A stretch of 64,000 nucleotides of DNA from Neobacillus mesonae (lineage in GTDB: Bacteria; Bacillota; Bacilli; Bacillales; Cytobacillaceae): contig NZ_JAMBNQ010000024.1 of assembly GCF_023715155.1 (NCBI RefSeq), positions 1-64,000 on the forward strand, written 5' to 3'. This document shows positions 9,041 to 18,418 of this stretch, one piece after another. Position 1 is the first letter of the stretch; each line of letters starts with the position of its first letter. The notes under the pieces were generated by a model, which was not told the DNA's origin, made no database searches, and saw nothing but the letters and a program-made list of their open reading frames with translations. A program made the position numbers and the translations under genes.

Positions 9041-9751
9041 ATGGAAAAGAACGGGAATTTAGCGATAAATGGAACGGGAAGTTACCCTGGAGGTCATTAC
9101 AATAAAATAAGCATCCGCGGTGAAGGAACGATAATCAATGAAGTCGAATGTTCTGCCTTTCATGTCTATGGTACAAGTGAAGCGATGAAACATGTCAAAA
9201 CTGGATTTATCAAGATATTTGGCGAGGCTGAATTTAAAGATAAAGTCGAATCAGATGAAACACTTGTCATGGGAACCATGGCGGTAAGGAACCGTGCTTA
9301 TTTGAAAAAAATGAAGATTATGGGGCTGCTGGAAACGGATGGACCCCTGACTGGTGAAACAGCTATCATCAAGGGGAGCATAGCAGTGAAGGGGAATGTA
9401 GAATATGAAACATTTGATTCAAGCGGCGGGTTTGAAATCAGAGGACTATTAACAGCAGAAAACATTAAAGTTGCATTAGGGTTCGGGCAAAGCTCTGCTG
9501 AAGAAATCGGCGGCGGGAAAATTATCGTGAAAAGAAAGAAAAACACGCTGTTTCCCTTCGGTAAAGAGACTGGCACCTTATCTGCCAAACTTATTGAAGG
9601 CGATCAAATTTATTTAGAGAATACAACCGCTGAAATTGTCCGCGGAAACATGGTGAACATTGGCCCGGGCTGCCAAATCGGCTTAGTAGAGTATGTTAAT
9701 GAGTTGAGCCTCCATCCGTCATCCACCATAAAAACAAAAACAAAGGGATAA
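9041..9751 (+). CDS. bactofilin-like polymer-forming cytoskeletal protein (YhbF-like)
   Basis: The second bactofilin of the operon, paralogous to its neighbour: both start NGxGSxxGGxxN, and both have the EEIGGxxIIVKR-like block and the LIEGDxIxLENTTAEIVRGxxVxIGPxCQI ending. The beta-helix repeats lie between. Its 236 residues are usual for the pair. RBS GGAGGGAG lies upstream. The two proteins probably co-polymerise (inference from other bactofilin pairs). Confidence 0.85.
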   Translation: MEKNGNLAINGTGSYPGGHYNKISIRGEGTIINEVECSAFHVYGTSEAMKHVKTGFIKIFGEAEFKDKVESDETLVMGTMAVRNRAYLKKMKIMGLLETDGPLTGETAIIKGSIAVKGNVEYETFDSSGGFEIRGLLTAENIKVALGFGQSSAEEIGGGKIIVKRKKNTLFPFGKETGTLSAKLIEGDQIYLENTTAEIVRGNMVNIGPGCQIGLVEYVNELSLHPSSTIKTKTKG

Positions 9752-9755
9752 AAAT

Positions 9756-9799
9756 ACGGGTGTCAGGCACCATGTAATCTACATGAGCCCAACACCCGT
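9756..9799. terminator. Bidirectional terminator between the bactofilin operon and ydiK
   Basis: Arms ACGGGTGT / ACACCCGT are separated by about 28 bases and flanked by A-rich and T-rich tracts. The inner GTGTCAGGCACC is also a small dyad. It serves convergent genes on both sides. Confidence 0.7.
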
Positions 9800-10000
9800 T
9801 TACTTTTTCAGCCGATCTTTATATTTAAAATGGAAAAAGAACATTTTTAAACCAGAGCCAAAATCAAAGGTGGCTAGGATGACGAGCAGATAGCTGAAAA
9901 ATCCCCAGCCTCCTTTTTGGACATCGTCAATGGCAAAGTAGGTAAACAATGCGCCTAAGATAAAATAGATTATACCTGAAAACAAAGGTGAACGTCTCAT
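9800..10000 (-). CDS. small membrane protein, YdiK family
   Basis: A 66-residue protein with two hydrophobic segments (about residues 7-24 and 32-52) and a basic tail (FKYKDRLKK). It resembles B. subtilis YdiK, encoded beside ydiL and groES as here. The start overlaps the stop of the upstream ydiL-like gene by four bases. Function is unknown. Confidence 0.75.
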   Translation of the reverse strand: MRRSPLFSGIIYFILGALFTYFAIDDVQKGGWGFFSYLLVILATFDFGSGLKMFFFHFKYKDRLKK

Positions 10001-10722
10001 AAAAATCCTCCGATAAAGTTTTGCACAGCATCAATATTCCGCTGCAATCTTTCGATATCATCTTTGAATACATATTGGACCATAACGACCATGGTATTCA
10101 TGGTAACATGGGCAAAAATAGGGACAATGATTCGATTAGTCTTTACATAAAGGAAGGCAAACGTCAGTCCCATTGCTGCATAAATGATAATATGCTGAAA
10201 GTCCATATGGGCTAAAGCAAAGATGACGGCACTGATAAGCGCCGAAATGATAAAGTTAAAACGCCGATATAGGCTGCCGAAGATAATTTTCCGAAATACA
10301 ATTTCTTCTAAAATAGGACCGATGATACTCGTTACAATGATCGTTAAAGGCAGAATATCAATAATCGTTAAGATTTGCTGTGTATTCTCTGAGCCAGGTT
10401 TAATACCAAGCAGGTTCTCGATAATGGCTGCAGCATACTGGGAAAACAGTGCCAGGAAGAAACCTGAAACAGCCCATGTAAGTGAGAGACCGAACGAACT
10501 TTTGTCATTTCCCCTTAAACCTGGCCCATGTCTTTCACTTCTTAATAGAAAGAGAATAATAATTAAGGCAGCGGTAAAGCTGATAATCAGCCAGACCGGA
10601 ACAGCCAAAGTTTTATTCATCCCCCAATATTTAAAAATCCATACCAGTGCCGGAATTCCGATAAAGGTCGAAAACTGCATACCGATGTAAACAATCAAAA
10701 TAATCCAATATTCCTTTTTCAA
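9997..10722 (-). CDS. CPBP-family intramembrane protease homologue (YdiL-like)
   Basis: A multi-spanning membrane protein of the CAAX-protease/bacteriocin-processing (CPBP, Abi) family. The motifs are EEIVFRKIIFG (the EExxxR motif, about residues 140-150), FALAHMDF (second histidine motif) and HVTMNT (third). These form the glutamate/histidine site of the Rce1-type enzymes. The length, 241 residues, fits. It is operonic with ydiK and upstream of groES, as in B. subtilis. The substrate is unknown. Confidence 0.85.
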   Translation of the reverse strand: MKKEYWIILIVYIGMQFSTFIGIPALVWIFKYWGMNKTLAVPVWLIISFTAALIIILFLLRSERHGPGLRGNDKSSFGLSLTWAVSGFFLALFSQYAAAIIENLLGIKPGSENTQQILTIIDILPLTIIVTSIIGPILEEIVFRKIIFGSLYRRFNFIISALISAVIFALAHMDFQHIIIYAAMGLTFAFLYVKTNRIIVPIFAHVTMNTMVVMVQYVFKDDIERLQRNIDAVQNFIGGFL

Positions 10723-10895
10723 ATATGTAGTCCCCTTTAATTAAACTCATATAAAAACCATTTTACCCTTAAAAAAAGCCCTATTCAATTTTGAAAACTT
10801 TTCAATTCTTAAGAGGTATAGAAAGATAGGTTTTTCCTATACTTAATAAGGTGGAAAAAAAGGAGTAATTTCTGAAAATATTTTATGCTTCTCAC

Positions 10896-10927
10896 TTGCA
10901 AAAGATTGTAAGATTCTTTATTATAAT
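10896..10927 (+). promoter_or_regulatory. Probable sigma-A promoter of groESL
   Basis: TTGCAA (10896-10901) and TATTAT (10919-10924) are 17 bases apart; TATAAT at 10922 overlaps the -10. CIRCE begins 8 bases later, as at HrcA-repressed heat-shock promoters. Confidence 0.65.
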
Positions 10928-10934
10928 AATTGTG

Positions 10935-10961
10935 TTAGCACTCATCGTTACCGAGTGCTAA
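10935..10961. promoter_or_regulatory. CIRCE operator (HrcA-binding site)
   Basis: Exact TTAGCACTC-N9-GAGTGCTAA inverted repeat, 38 bases before groES. This is the HrcA repressor site of the groE and dnaK operons in Firmicutes, so heat-shock control through HrcA is expected. Confidence 0.97.
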
Positions 10962-10999
10962 TAAATGACCGAAAAACATATTTGAGGAGGTTGTTTTAA

Positions 11000-11284
11000 G
11001 TGATTAGACCATTAGGTGATCGTATTATCATCGAACTAGTAGAAACCGAAGAAAAAACTGCCAGCGGTATCGTATTACCGGATTCAGCAAAAGAAAAGCC
11101 GCAGGAAGGGAAAGTGGTTGCTGTAGGTACTGGCCGCGTCCTTGACAATGGAGAACGTGTGGCACTAGAAGTTTCTGTCGGCAATCGCATTATCTTCTCA
11201 AAATACTCTGGTACAGAAGTAAAATATCAGGGCACAGAATACTTAATTTTACGTGAAAGCGACATTCTTGCTGTCGTTGAATAA
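11000..11284 (+). CDS. groES: co-chaperonin GroES
   Basis: The heptameric lid of the GroEL chaperonin. The 94-residue protein starts [24 protein letters not shown]. It contains the mobile loop ([13 protein letters not shown]) and the dome motif [26 protein letters not shown] is upstream. CIRCE and a sigma-A-like promoter precede it. It is unusually far (204 bases) from groEL because a repeat element lies between. Confidence 0.97.
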   Translation: MIRPLGDRIIIELVETEEKTASGIVLPDSAKEKPQEGKVVAVGTGRVLDNGERVALEVSVGNRIIFSKYSGTEVKYQGTEYLILRESDILAVVE

Positions 11285-11425
11285 GAAAAGCGGAAGCGCC
11301 CGTTTAGCGGCGTATGGCTTGGAGCGCTTCGACATAGATAAAGGAAACACGAAGAGCATAGCGATTCGATGTTGACTTATCGTAGGGAGAAGAGCGAAGG
11401 ACAATAGACGCTGGGCACTGGAGTT
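11285..11425. repeat. Intergenic repeat (GAAAAGCGGAAGCGCC family) inserted between groES and groEL
   Basis: Starts right after the groES stop with GAAAAGCGGAAGCGCCCG and shares blocks in the same order with 47986-48197: AGCGGCGTATGGC, GATAAAGGAAACACG, TTGACTTATCG, GAGCGAAGGA and a closing CGCTGGGC-like end. It adds about 140 bases to the usually short groES-groEL gap and could form mRNA secondary structure. Confidence 0.75.
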
Positions 11426-11485
11426 AAACAGTTATCAAAACTAATAGAATTATTGACATGTTTTAAAATATGAGGAGGTTTTTGA

Positions 11486-13126
<1,641 letters not shown>

Positions 13127-13136
13127 TCATCGCCCA

Positions 13137-13210
13137 AACCCCTTGATATATGAGGGTTTTATGTAAGATGATAGTGGAATGCTGACATTTTGCAAATATT
13201 GAGGATATTA
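13137..13210. repeat. att-like direct repeat after groEL, copy 1
   Basis: The block CCCCTTGATATATGAGGGTT, a GTAAGATGATAGTG stretch and ACATTTTGCAAATATTGAGG recur in the same order at 16790-16855 with scattered changes. Both copies are followed by the same hairpin and an integrase tail, as expected of attachment-site duplications flanking an integrated element. The exact core cannot be fixed by eye. Confidence 0.55.
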
Positions 13211-13213
13211 ATT

Positions 13214-13257
13214 GAGGCTTCTCATAAGTTCACGGACTTATGGGAAGCCTCTTTTTT
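13214..13257 (+). terminator. Terminator hairpin after groEL (shared family, copy 1)
   Basis: GAGGCTTCTCATAAGTT / ACTTATGGGAAGCCTC stem, 5-base loop, T6. The left arm also encodes the last codons of the minus-strand integrase remnant. Related hairpins are at 16862, 31916 and 40524. Confidence 0.9.
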
Positions 13258-13541
13258 CATTTCTTGGGTAACGTGGATGTACACATTTTTCGTAATTTGC
13301 TTATCGGAATGCCCTAACCGTTCCGTGGATTCATAAGCTGTTCTAAAGCAGCTTTAGCCTCAGCAAGAACCGATGTATGTGTTTGAGGTGTTAACTCAGG
13401 ATTTAGTCTTGCCATTCTATTTTGAACAGATTTAAGAGAGTGCGATACTTTATTAAGAAATAGAGGGTTTAATTCAATCAAAAGTTTTCGTTCATCTACT
13501 GCTAATTGTTTATGTGCATCTTGAGAGTTAATAAAAACCAA
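13222..13541 (-). pseudogene. tyrosine integrase remnant, copy 1
   Basis: The minus strand reads, in one frame, RLGHSDKQITKNVYIHVTQ followed by EMKKEASHKSVNL and a stop. This is the C-terminus of phage/ICE tyrosine recombinases with the catalytic tyrosine in NVYIHVT. Upstream, in another frame, LTPQTHTSVLAEA... and LEQLMNP correspond to the TPHxxRHTHxSLLAEAG...LEQIMERLGH region, with a deletion and frameshift. The catalytic HxxR is lost. A 75-residue open frame (13314-13541) is part of this decay product, not a gene. Confidence 0.75.
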
Positions 13542-13601
13542 AGCACCAAGAGACGACCACCAAAAATGGCAGTCACCTCTTTATTATATAAAAAACCTCT
13601 T

Positions 13602-14750
13602 TTATTTCGATAATCCTAAAATTAGCTCTTTATAGATATCGAAGAATGCAAAGTAGTAATCTTTGTAGACGTATTCATCTGTTTTGTGTGCCATTTTTGT
13701 TTCGCCTGGACCAAACATCATGAATGGGAAGTTGGCATCTTTACCTCGTAATAAGTTTGATGCGTCCGTCACCCCTGGCGAGTCTTTAACAGAAATTTCC
13801 AAATTTAAATATTTTTTACCGAGTTCTTTAGCAAGATCAATCATTTCAGACTGTCCTGAGGTGAAAACACTTGGTAATGACATTGTCACTTCAACATTAA
13901 TATCAGAGCCTTCTTTATTGTATTTGTCAGCTGTTGTGTGGAATAAGTCAATGACTTCATCGTTATCAAATTCCGGAATAGTACGCACGTTTATTTCAGC
14001 TGCTGCTTTTTCCGGAACTGAGTTTACTTGGTTCCCTGCATTAAAAATAGTTGTACTCATAACCAACTTATCTAGAACTTCATTTTTACGATTATCGCCA
14101 TTCAATTTTTCTTCTATTTCTAATAGATATTTCATCAATGGATTAATTGCGTTATAACCTTGGTCAGGCATAGAACTGTGTGCTGCTTCACCAATAGATG
14201 TTACACGCAAGTTAAGTGATCCTTTGTGAGAGTAAATAATTGTGTCATGAGAAGGTTCAGCTACCCATAGATAATCTACATCCTCTATATAGCCTTCTTC
14301 GTATATTTTTTTAGAACCTGCGCCGCCGACTTCTTCACCAGTCGTTGCCATAAAACGGACAGTGCCATTTTCTAGTTCATTATTTTCTTTGAGTTCAATC
14401 ATCACTATAGCAAGATTTACTAAACCTGCTTTCATGTCATTTGTTCCACGTCCGTATAATTTTCCGTCTCTTTCTGTCAATGTGAACGGATCTGAAGTCC
14501 ACTCGCTTTCATCACCAGGAGAAACGACATCCATATGACCAGAAACGCCAATGACTGGACTCCCGCTTCCAATTTCAGCCACTAAGTTAACACGAGTGTC
14601 TGTAACTGGGACAATTTTAGATTCAATACCGTATTCAGCAAATAAAGCTTTCAAGTAATTTGCCACTTCGATTTCGTTTTCATTAATAGATTTAATCGCT
14701 ATAATGTCAGATAAAATATTTATCTTTTCTTCATCTGTAAAATGTTTCAT
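13602..14750 (-). CDS. M20-family metallopeptidase (ArgE/DapE/ACY1-like)
   Basis: A probable zinc-dependent deacylase or peptidase of family M20. Metal ligands are seen in GVSGHMDVVSPGD, YGRGTNDMKAGL and TTGEEVGGAG (general base Glu), with a later AEPSHDT and a C-terminal MAHKTDEY histidine. A dimerisation domain lies in the middle. I start at the ATG at 14750 because GGAGGG lies about 8 bases upstream; a longer frame to 14813 lacks a good RBS. The 382 residues are normal. Specificity (N-acetyl amino acid, succinyl-diaminopimelate or dipeptide) cannot be told. It lies within the putative island. Confidence 0.85.
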   Translation of the reverse strand: MKHFTDEEKINILSDIIAIKSINENEIEVANYLKALFAEYGIESKIVPVTDTRVNLVAEIGSGSPVIGVSGHMDVVSPGDESEWTSDPFTLTERDGKLYGRGTNDMKAGLVNLAIVMIELKENNELENGTVRFMATTGEEVGGAGSKKIYEEGYIEDVDYLWVAEPSHDTIIYSHKGSLNLRVTSIGEAAHSSMPDQGYNAINPLMKYLLEIEEKLNGDNRKNEVLDKLVMSTTIFNAGNQVNSVPEKAAAEINVRTIPEFDNDEVIDLFHTTADKYNKEGSDINVEVTMSLPSVFTSGQSEMIDLAKELGKKYLNLEISVKDSPGVTDASNLLRGKDANFPFMMFGPGETKMAHKTDEYVYKDYYFAFFDIYKELILGLSK

Positions 14751-15119
14751 ACTAATTCCCTCCAAAATTTTACCTGTCTTTCCTAAATAAGAATGCAACT
14801 TTATTTTACCCAAAAGTCCATTAAAAGTAGCCGCTTAGGACTCAGCGGAACTACTATACTCCTTTACACCTAGAAAGCCTGGTGGTGTGGCCTTTCCTCT
14901 AAAATATTTGCTGAATAATTTCTAAGCTTTATCATTCGAATAATTTCACAAAAGACATTTTTAAACTTCAAAGGCCTGCAGAACTTAAAGGTACGACTAA
15001 AATAATAGGAATATTTTCACAAAATATTTGATATTATTTAAGGTAATTTGCATCATTATTCAATTCTATAAAATGAGCTTTAGCAATGATTCCAACTCGG
15101 AAAAAGGAGTGAGTAAAGG
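14751..15119. other. Divergent intergenic region with hairpins before the lectin-peptidase gene
   Basis: No gene seen. A stem AGTAGCCGCT / AGCGGaaCTACT occupies 14826-14855, and AAAGCC...GGCCTTT forms a second stem near 14872-14893. The rest is A/T-rich and must carry promoters for the M20 gene (leftwards) and the lectin fusion (rightwards), but no clear -35/-10 pair stands out. AAAAAGGAG precedes the start at 15120. Confidence 0.5.
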
Positions 15120-16688
15120 ATGACTAACCAGCTTATGCCAGGGCAGGAACTCCCAGCCGGCCAGCAGATTACCGCGAACAATAGGCGGGCATTCCTGATT
15201 ATGCAGGAAGATGGGAACTTCGTACTCTATGAAGTACATAAAGGCAAACACATTCCTGTCTGGGCGTCAGATACCAATGGCAGCGGCGGCGTAAAAGCAG
15301 TCATGCGGGATAATGGCAGCCTTGTCGTCTGTAAGGCTAATGGCCAGGCAGTTTGGTATTCTGCCGGCACCGCAGGGAACCCGGGGGCCTCCCTTGTTCT
15401 TCAGGATGATGGGAACGCGGTGATTTACACAAACCAGGGAAAAGCGCTTTGGGACTCAGGAACGTGGCGCCATAGTCGAAAGCTTGGTTTTGATCCAGCG
15501 GTTCACGGTTTTTTGTTTCCAAACCGTTTTGTCAATACTGTAGCTAAGATTCCAGGTTATGGGGAGGTGAAAACATTTGGACGGTGCGGTGGAATGGCTT
15601 TTGCCGCACTTGATTACTTCCTCAAAGGCATGCCGGTTCCAAAATACACAGGGAACCTATTCAACGGGGAGGTTCCCCCAGATGGGCACTGGCTTGCAGA
15701 TTATATTTACTCTCGACTTATGGACAGCTTCCTTGTGCCTTCCTCCATTAAGTATGTTCATTGGACTACGGCATCCGATCATTCTACTTGGCTTGGAGGA
15801 AAAGGAGTCAGCCGCTGGACGAAGGAAGAAGAATTTCCAAAGCTGCGGTCGAGCATCGATGCTGGTAAGCCGGTTGCCCTCGGAATGGTAGATGCTGCCA
15901 ACCTTGCACAGATCGGATCGGAGAATCACCAGGTTTTAGCTTATGGATATGAGTGGCACCCGAAGGCTGACATTATGAAAGTATTTGTGTATGATAATAA
16001 CACGGTAGGAAGAGAAGTAGTATTGTCCTCCGAACCAGGCAACCCTCACTTTGACGCCACAAACACAGACCCTTGGCGGGGCTTTTTCGTTATCGATTAC
16101 CAGCAGAAATCTCCGCCCGTGTTCACGACCAAACCGCCGGCTGCCAATGCAACCGTCCGATACGGTCAGACTATTAAGATCAGTCATCTCATGACGGGAC
16201 TGACTCTTCATTCGCATGCACTAAACTACGGCCATAGCGGCAGTTCAGGTCAGCAGCAGATAACCTGCTTCAATGGAGCTGATGACAATGACCTCTGGAG
16301 GATCAAGGGACCACATGGTACACAAGCGAACTATCGGGCCAATGAAGTGGTTCAACATGGGGATATAATTAGGCTCGAGCATGTGCTAACGAAACGCAAC
16401 CTGCACAGCCACTCGGGACATCCATCCCCCGTTACTCATCAGCAGGAGGTGACCTGCTTTGGCTCTGATGGTCAAGGAGACAGCAACGATAATTGGCGGG
16501 TTGAGGTCGATGGCGGTGGTCAATGGACGGCTCAGCGACGACTCCGGCTTGTCCATATAAATACCAACCATTCACTCCACTCTCATCGCGGGCACAGCGA
16601 CTCGCGTTGGACAGCCGGCCAACAAGAGGTAACCGGCTTTGGCAGCCGTGACGACAATGACTGGTGGTGGCTCCTTGAAATCCGCTAG
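15120..16688 (+). CDS. B-lectin / papain-like cysteine peptidase / MIR-domain fusion protein
   Basis: A 522-residue three-part protein. Residues 1-115 form a bulb-type mannose-binding lectin: QxDxNxVxY occurs exactly at Q29-Y37 and Q95-Y103, and a third copy (62-71) is degenerate. Residues about 120-330 look like a papain-like fold: GRCGGMAF (Cys156), NHQVLAYGYE (His270) and VYDNN (Asp292/Asn293) would be the triad. Residues 345-522 hold three MIR/beta-trefoil units with LHSH in TLHSHALNYGHSGS, NLHSHSGHPS and SLHSHRGHSD, each followed by QQxxTxFxS/N and NDxWR/W. There is no signal peptide or membrane segment. The DNA is visibly GC-richer than its flanks and sits between integrase remnants, so it was probably acquired. 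The role is unknown; a glycan-targeted effector is inferred. Confidence 0.75.
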   Translation: MTNQLMPGQELPAGQQITANNRRAFLIMQEDGNFVLYEVHKGKHIPVWASDTNGSGGVKAVMRDNGSLVVCKANGQAVWYSAGTAGNPGASLVLQDDGNAVIYTNQGKALWDSGTWRHSRKLGFDPAVHGFLFPNRFVNTVAKIPGYGEVKTFGRCGGMAFAALDYFLKGMPVPKYTGNLFNGEVPPDGHWLADYIYSRLMDSFLVPSSIKYVHWTTASDHSTWLGGKGVSRWTKEEEFPKLRSSIDAGKPVALGMVDAANLAQIGSENHQVLAYGYEWHPKADIMKVFVYDNNTVGREVVLSSEPGNPHFDATNTDPWRGFFVIDYQQKSPPVFTTKPPAANATVRYGQTIKISHLMTGLTLHSHALNYGHSGSSGQQQITCFNGADDNDLWRIKGPHGTQANYRANEVVQHGDIIRLEHVLTKRNLHSHSGHPSPVTHQQEVTCFGSDGQGDSNDNWRVEVDGGGQWTAQRRLRLVHINTNHSLHSHRGHSDSRWTAGQQEVTGFGSRDDNDWWWLLEIR

Positions 16689-16789
16689 GAAGGGCTTTTT
16701 CAAGGTTGGAGGAAATGAAAAACTTCTGATACTATCATTTTAGAATGTTATTTATTTAGGTCAAATCATTTTACAATACAAGCCATCAC

Positions 16790-16855
16790 CCCTTGATATA
16801 TACGGGGTTCATGAAAGATGAGAGTGTAATAACATTTTGCTAATATTAAGGTAAA
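16790..16855. repeat. att-like direct repeat, copy 2
   Basis: CCCCTTGATATATACGGGGTT, then GAAAGATGAGAGTG and ACATTTTGCTAATATTAAGG, matching the block after groEL at 13137-13210 in order and spacing. With copy 1 it brackets the M20 and lectin-fusion genes. Confidence 0.55.
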
Positions 16856-16861
16856 TTAACG

Positions 16862-16905
16862 GAGGCTCCTCGTAAGTTGTGCAAACTTATGGGGAGCCTC
16901 TTTTT
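16862..16905 (+). terminator. Terminator hairpin (shared family, copy 2)
   Basis: GAGGCTCCTCGTAAGTT / AACTTATGGGGAGCCTC stem with T5, closely related to the groEL terminator at 13214. Confidence 0.85.
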
Positions 16906-17230
16906 CACTTCTTGGGTTATAGTGAGGTACACATTGTTCGTAATCTGATCATCAATATGACCCAGCCTGTCCATAATCTGTTGGAGTGAGACACCTGCCA
17001 CGGCAAGAAGTGATGTATGAGTGAGTCTTATATTATGTGGTGTTAAATCTTCATTTAGATAATCAGCAAGTAGATACTCAATTGCATTATTAAGTAGTCC
17101 ATAAAATCATTTGCTGTTTTTAAAAATAGGGAAAGCTCTTCTTTTTCAAGATACTTGGGCACTTCTTCTTCCACAAGCTGTTCAATGGCCGGGTTACCCA
17201 CTGAATTTTGGATAATTAAAACTCTCTTTT
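16880..17230 (-). pseudogene. tyrosine integrase remnant, copy 2
   Basis: The minus strand from 17190 reads NPAIEQLVEEEVPKYLEK and EELSLFLKTANDF (the integrase catalytic-domain start). After a deletion and frameshift it continues LNEDLTPHNIRLTHTSLLAV, AGVSLQQIMDRLGH and DDQITNNVYLTITQEVKKR. HNIRLTH stands where HxxRHTH belongs (the His of RHTH is lost), and the tyrosine is in NVYLTIT. Better preserved than copy 1 but clearly broken. Confidence 0.78.
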
Positions 17231-17473
17231 TTTATTTTCTACGTTTTTTATTTATAGATTTCTTTCGTTATTCTTCAAAAAGCCCATGTTGCTTGACATG
17301 GCGCCTCAGTATATTGTGAACGTTTGGGGGTCAGGGCACCGTCTAAAAGGGAAACAACTTAAGTGTGGTTTTTTTATTTTCCCTCTTTGTTTATAAAAAT
17401 TTTATAAATGGTTTAGAGCGGGTTTATATCTCCTTGATATCTTTACATTGTAGGAAATGAAAGAGGTGAGGCA

Positions 17474-17968
17474 ATGAAATTATCCATAAGATCAAAAAAA
17501 TGGCTGTTAACGCTGCACATACTCTTTGGTGCGATTATGTTTGGCAATATCGTGACCTTTTTCATCCTAAGCATTACTGCTTCCGTAACAGAAAATAAAC
17601 CGCTAATGGAAGCTTGTTATCAAGTGATGAACTTAATGGCTAATACTTCCGTAAGAGCATCTACTTTTGCTGCAACAGTCACTGGCGTATTCCTGTCCAT
17701 TTGGACGAAATGGGGATTATTCAAATATTACTGGATAATCGTAAAAGAAGTTCTGACATTCATGTTATTAGGGTTGAATATCTGGGGAATGAATGCCTGG
17801 ACTAATCAGGCATTAGTACAGCTGGATAACAGAGGAATAACAACAAATATAACTATCCTGCAATCGAACCTTTGGATTGGGATTATCATTCAACTTATTT
17901 CGCTTCTTCTCATTTTTGTCCTTTCAGTCTTTAAACCATGGGGAAGAAGACAACCAAAAGCTAATTAA
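17474..17968 (+). CDS. four-TM membrane protein (DUF2269-like)
   Basis: 164 residues with four hydrophobic helices (about 10-32, 60-80, 88-108, 132-152). The first begins KKWLLTLHILFGAIMFGNI, in which a histidine in helix 1 is typical of DUF2269-type integral membrane proteins. RBS AGAGGTGAGG. It is followed 15 bases later by another small membrane protein, so the two probably form an operon. Function is unknown; some DUF2269-like proteins sit with redox or transport genes. Confidence 0.65.
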   Translation: MKLSIRSKKWLLTLHILFGAIMFGNIVTFFILSITASVTENKPLMEACYQVMNLMANTSVRASTFAATVTGVFLSIWTKWGLFKYYWIIVKEVLTFMLLGLNIWGMNAWTNQALVQLDNRGITTNITILQSNLWIGIIIQLISLLLIFVLSVFKPWGRRQPKAN

Positions 17969-17983
17969 AAAGGAGAGAATCTT

Positions 17984-18382
17984 GTGAAACAAGAACTTCG
18001 GACAAACCGCAGTCAAATAATTGGCTTCCTATTTGTAACTTTAGCCATATTATTTTTCAGCAGCATTATCATTCAAATATTTTTGGCAGGAATCGGCCTA
18101 TTCGTTCAAGGCAATTGGGGTTATCACACCAATTTTATTCACTTTTTTGAGCTTATTCCGCTTGTCTTGTTCGTATTGTCCTTCTTTGGTGGAAACCTTA
18201 AAACACTACGGTGGCAATGTTTAGCACTCTATTTCATGACTGTACTGCAATATATTACCATCGTATTTTCAGCGTCAAGCCCCTATTTATCAGCATTCCA
18301 CCTAGTTATAGCATCACTGCTTTTTTGGAGATCTTTGGTCACAGCAAGGTCCTCAGTACAGTTAGTTAAGATAAAAAAATAA
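17984..18382 (+). CDS. small membrane protein (DUF6220-like)
   Basis: 132 residues, GTG start with AAGGAGAG upstream. Four hydrophobic helices; segments IQIFLAGIGLF and HTNFIHFFELIPLVL, with an in-membrane His-x-x-x-His pattern, resemble DUF6220 proteins. It is co-oriented and near-adjacent to the preceding four-TM protein. Function is unknown. Confidence 0.6.
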   Translation: MKQELRTNRSQIIGFLFVTLAILFFSSIIIQIFLAGIGLFVQGNWGYHTNFIHFFELIPLVLFVLSFFGGNLKTLRWQCLALYFMTVLQYITIVFSASSPYLSAFHLVIASLLFWRSLVTARSSVQLVKIKK

Positions 18383-18418
18383 TAATGAAATGAAGACATC
18401 ACTTTGGTTCCTTTTTTT

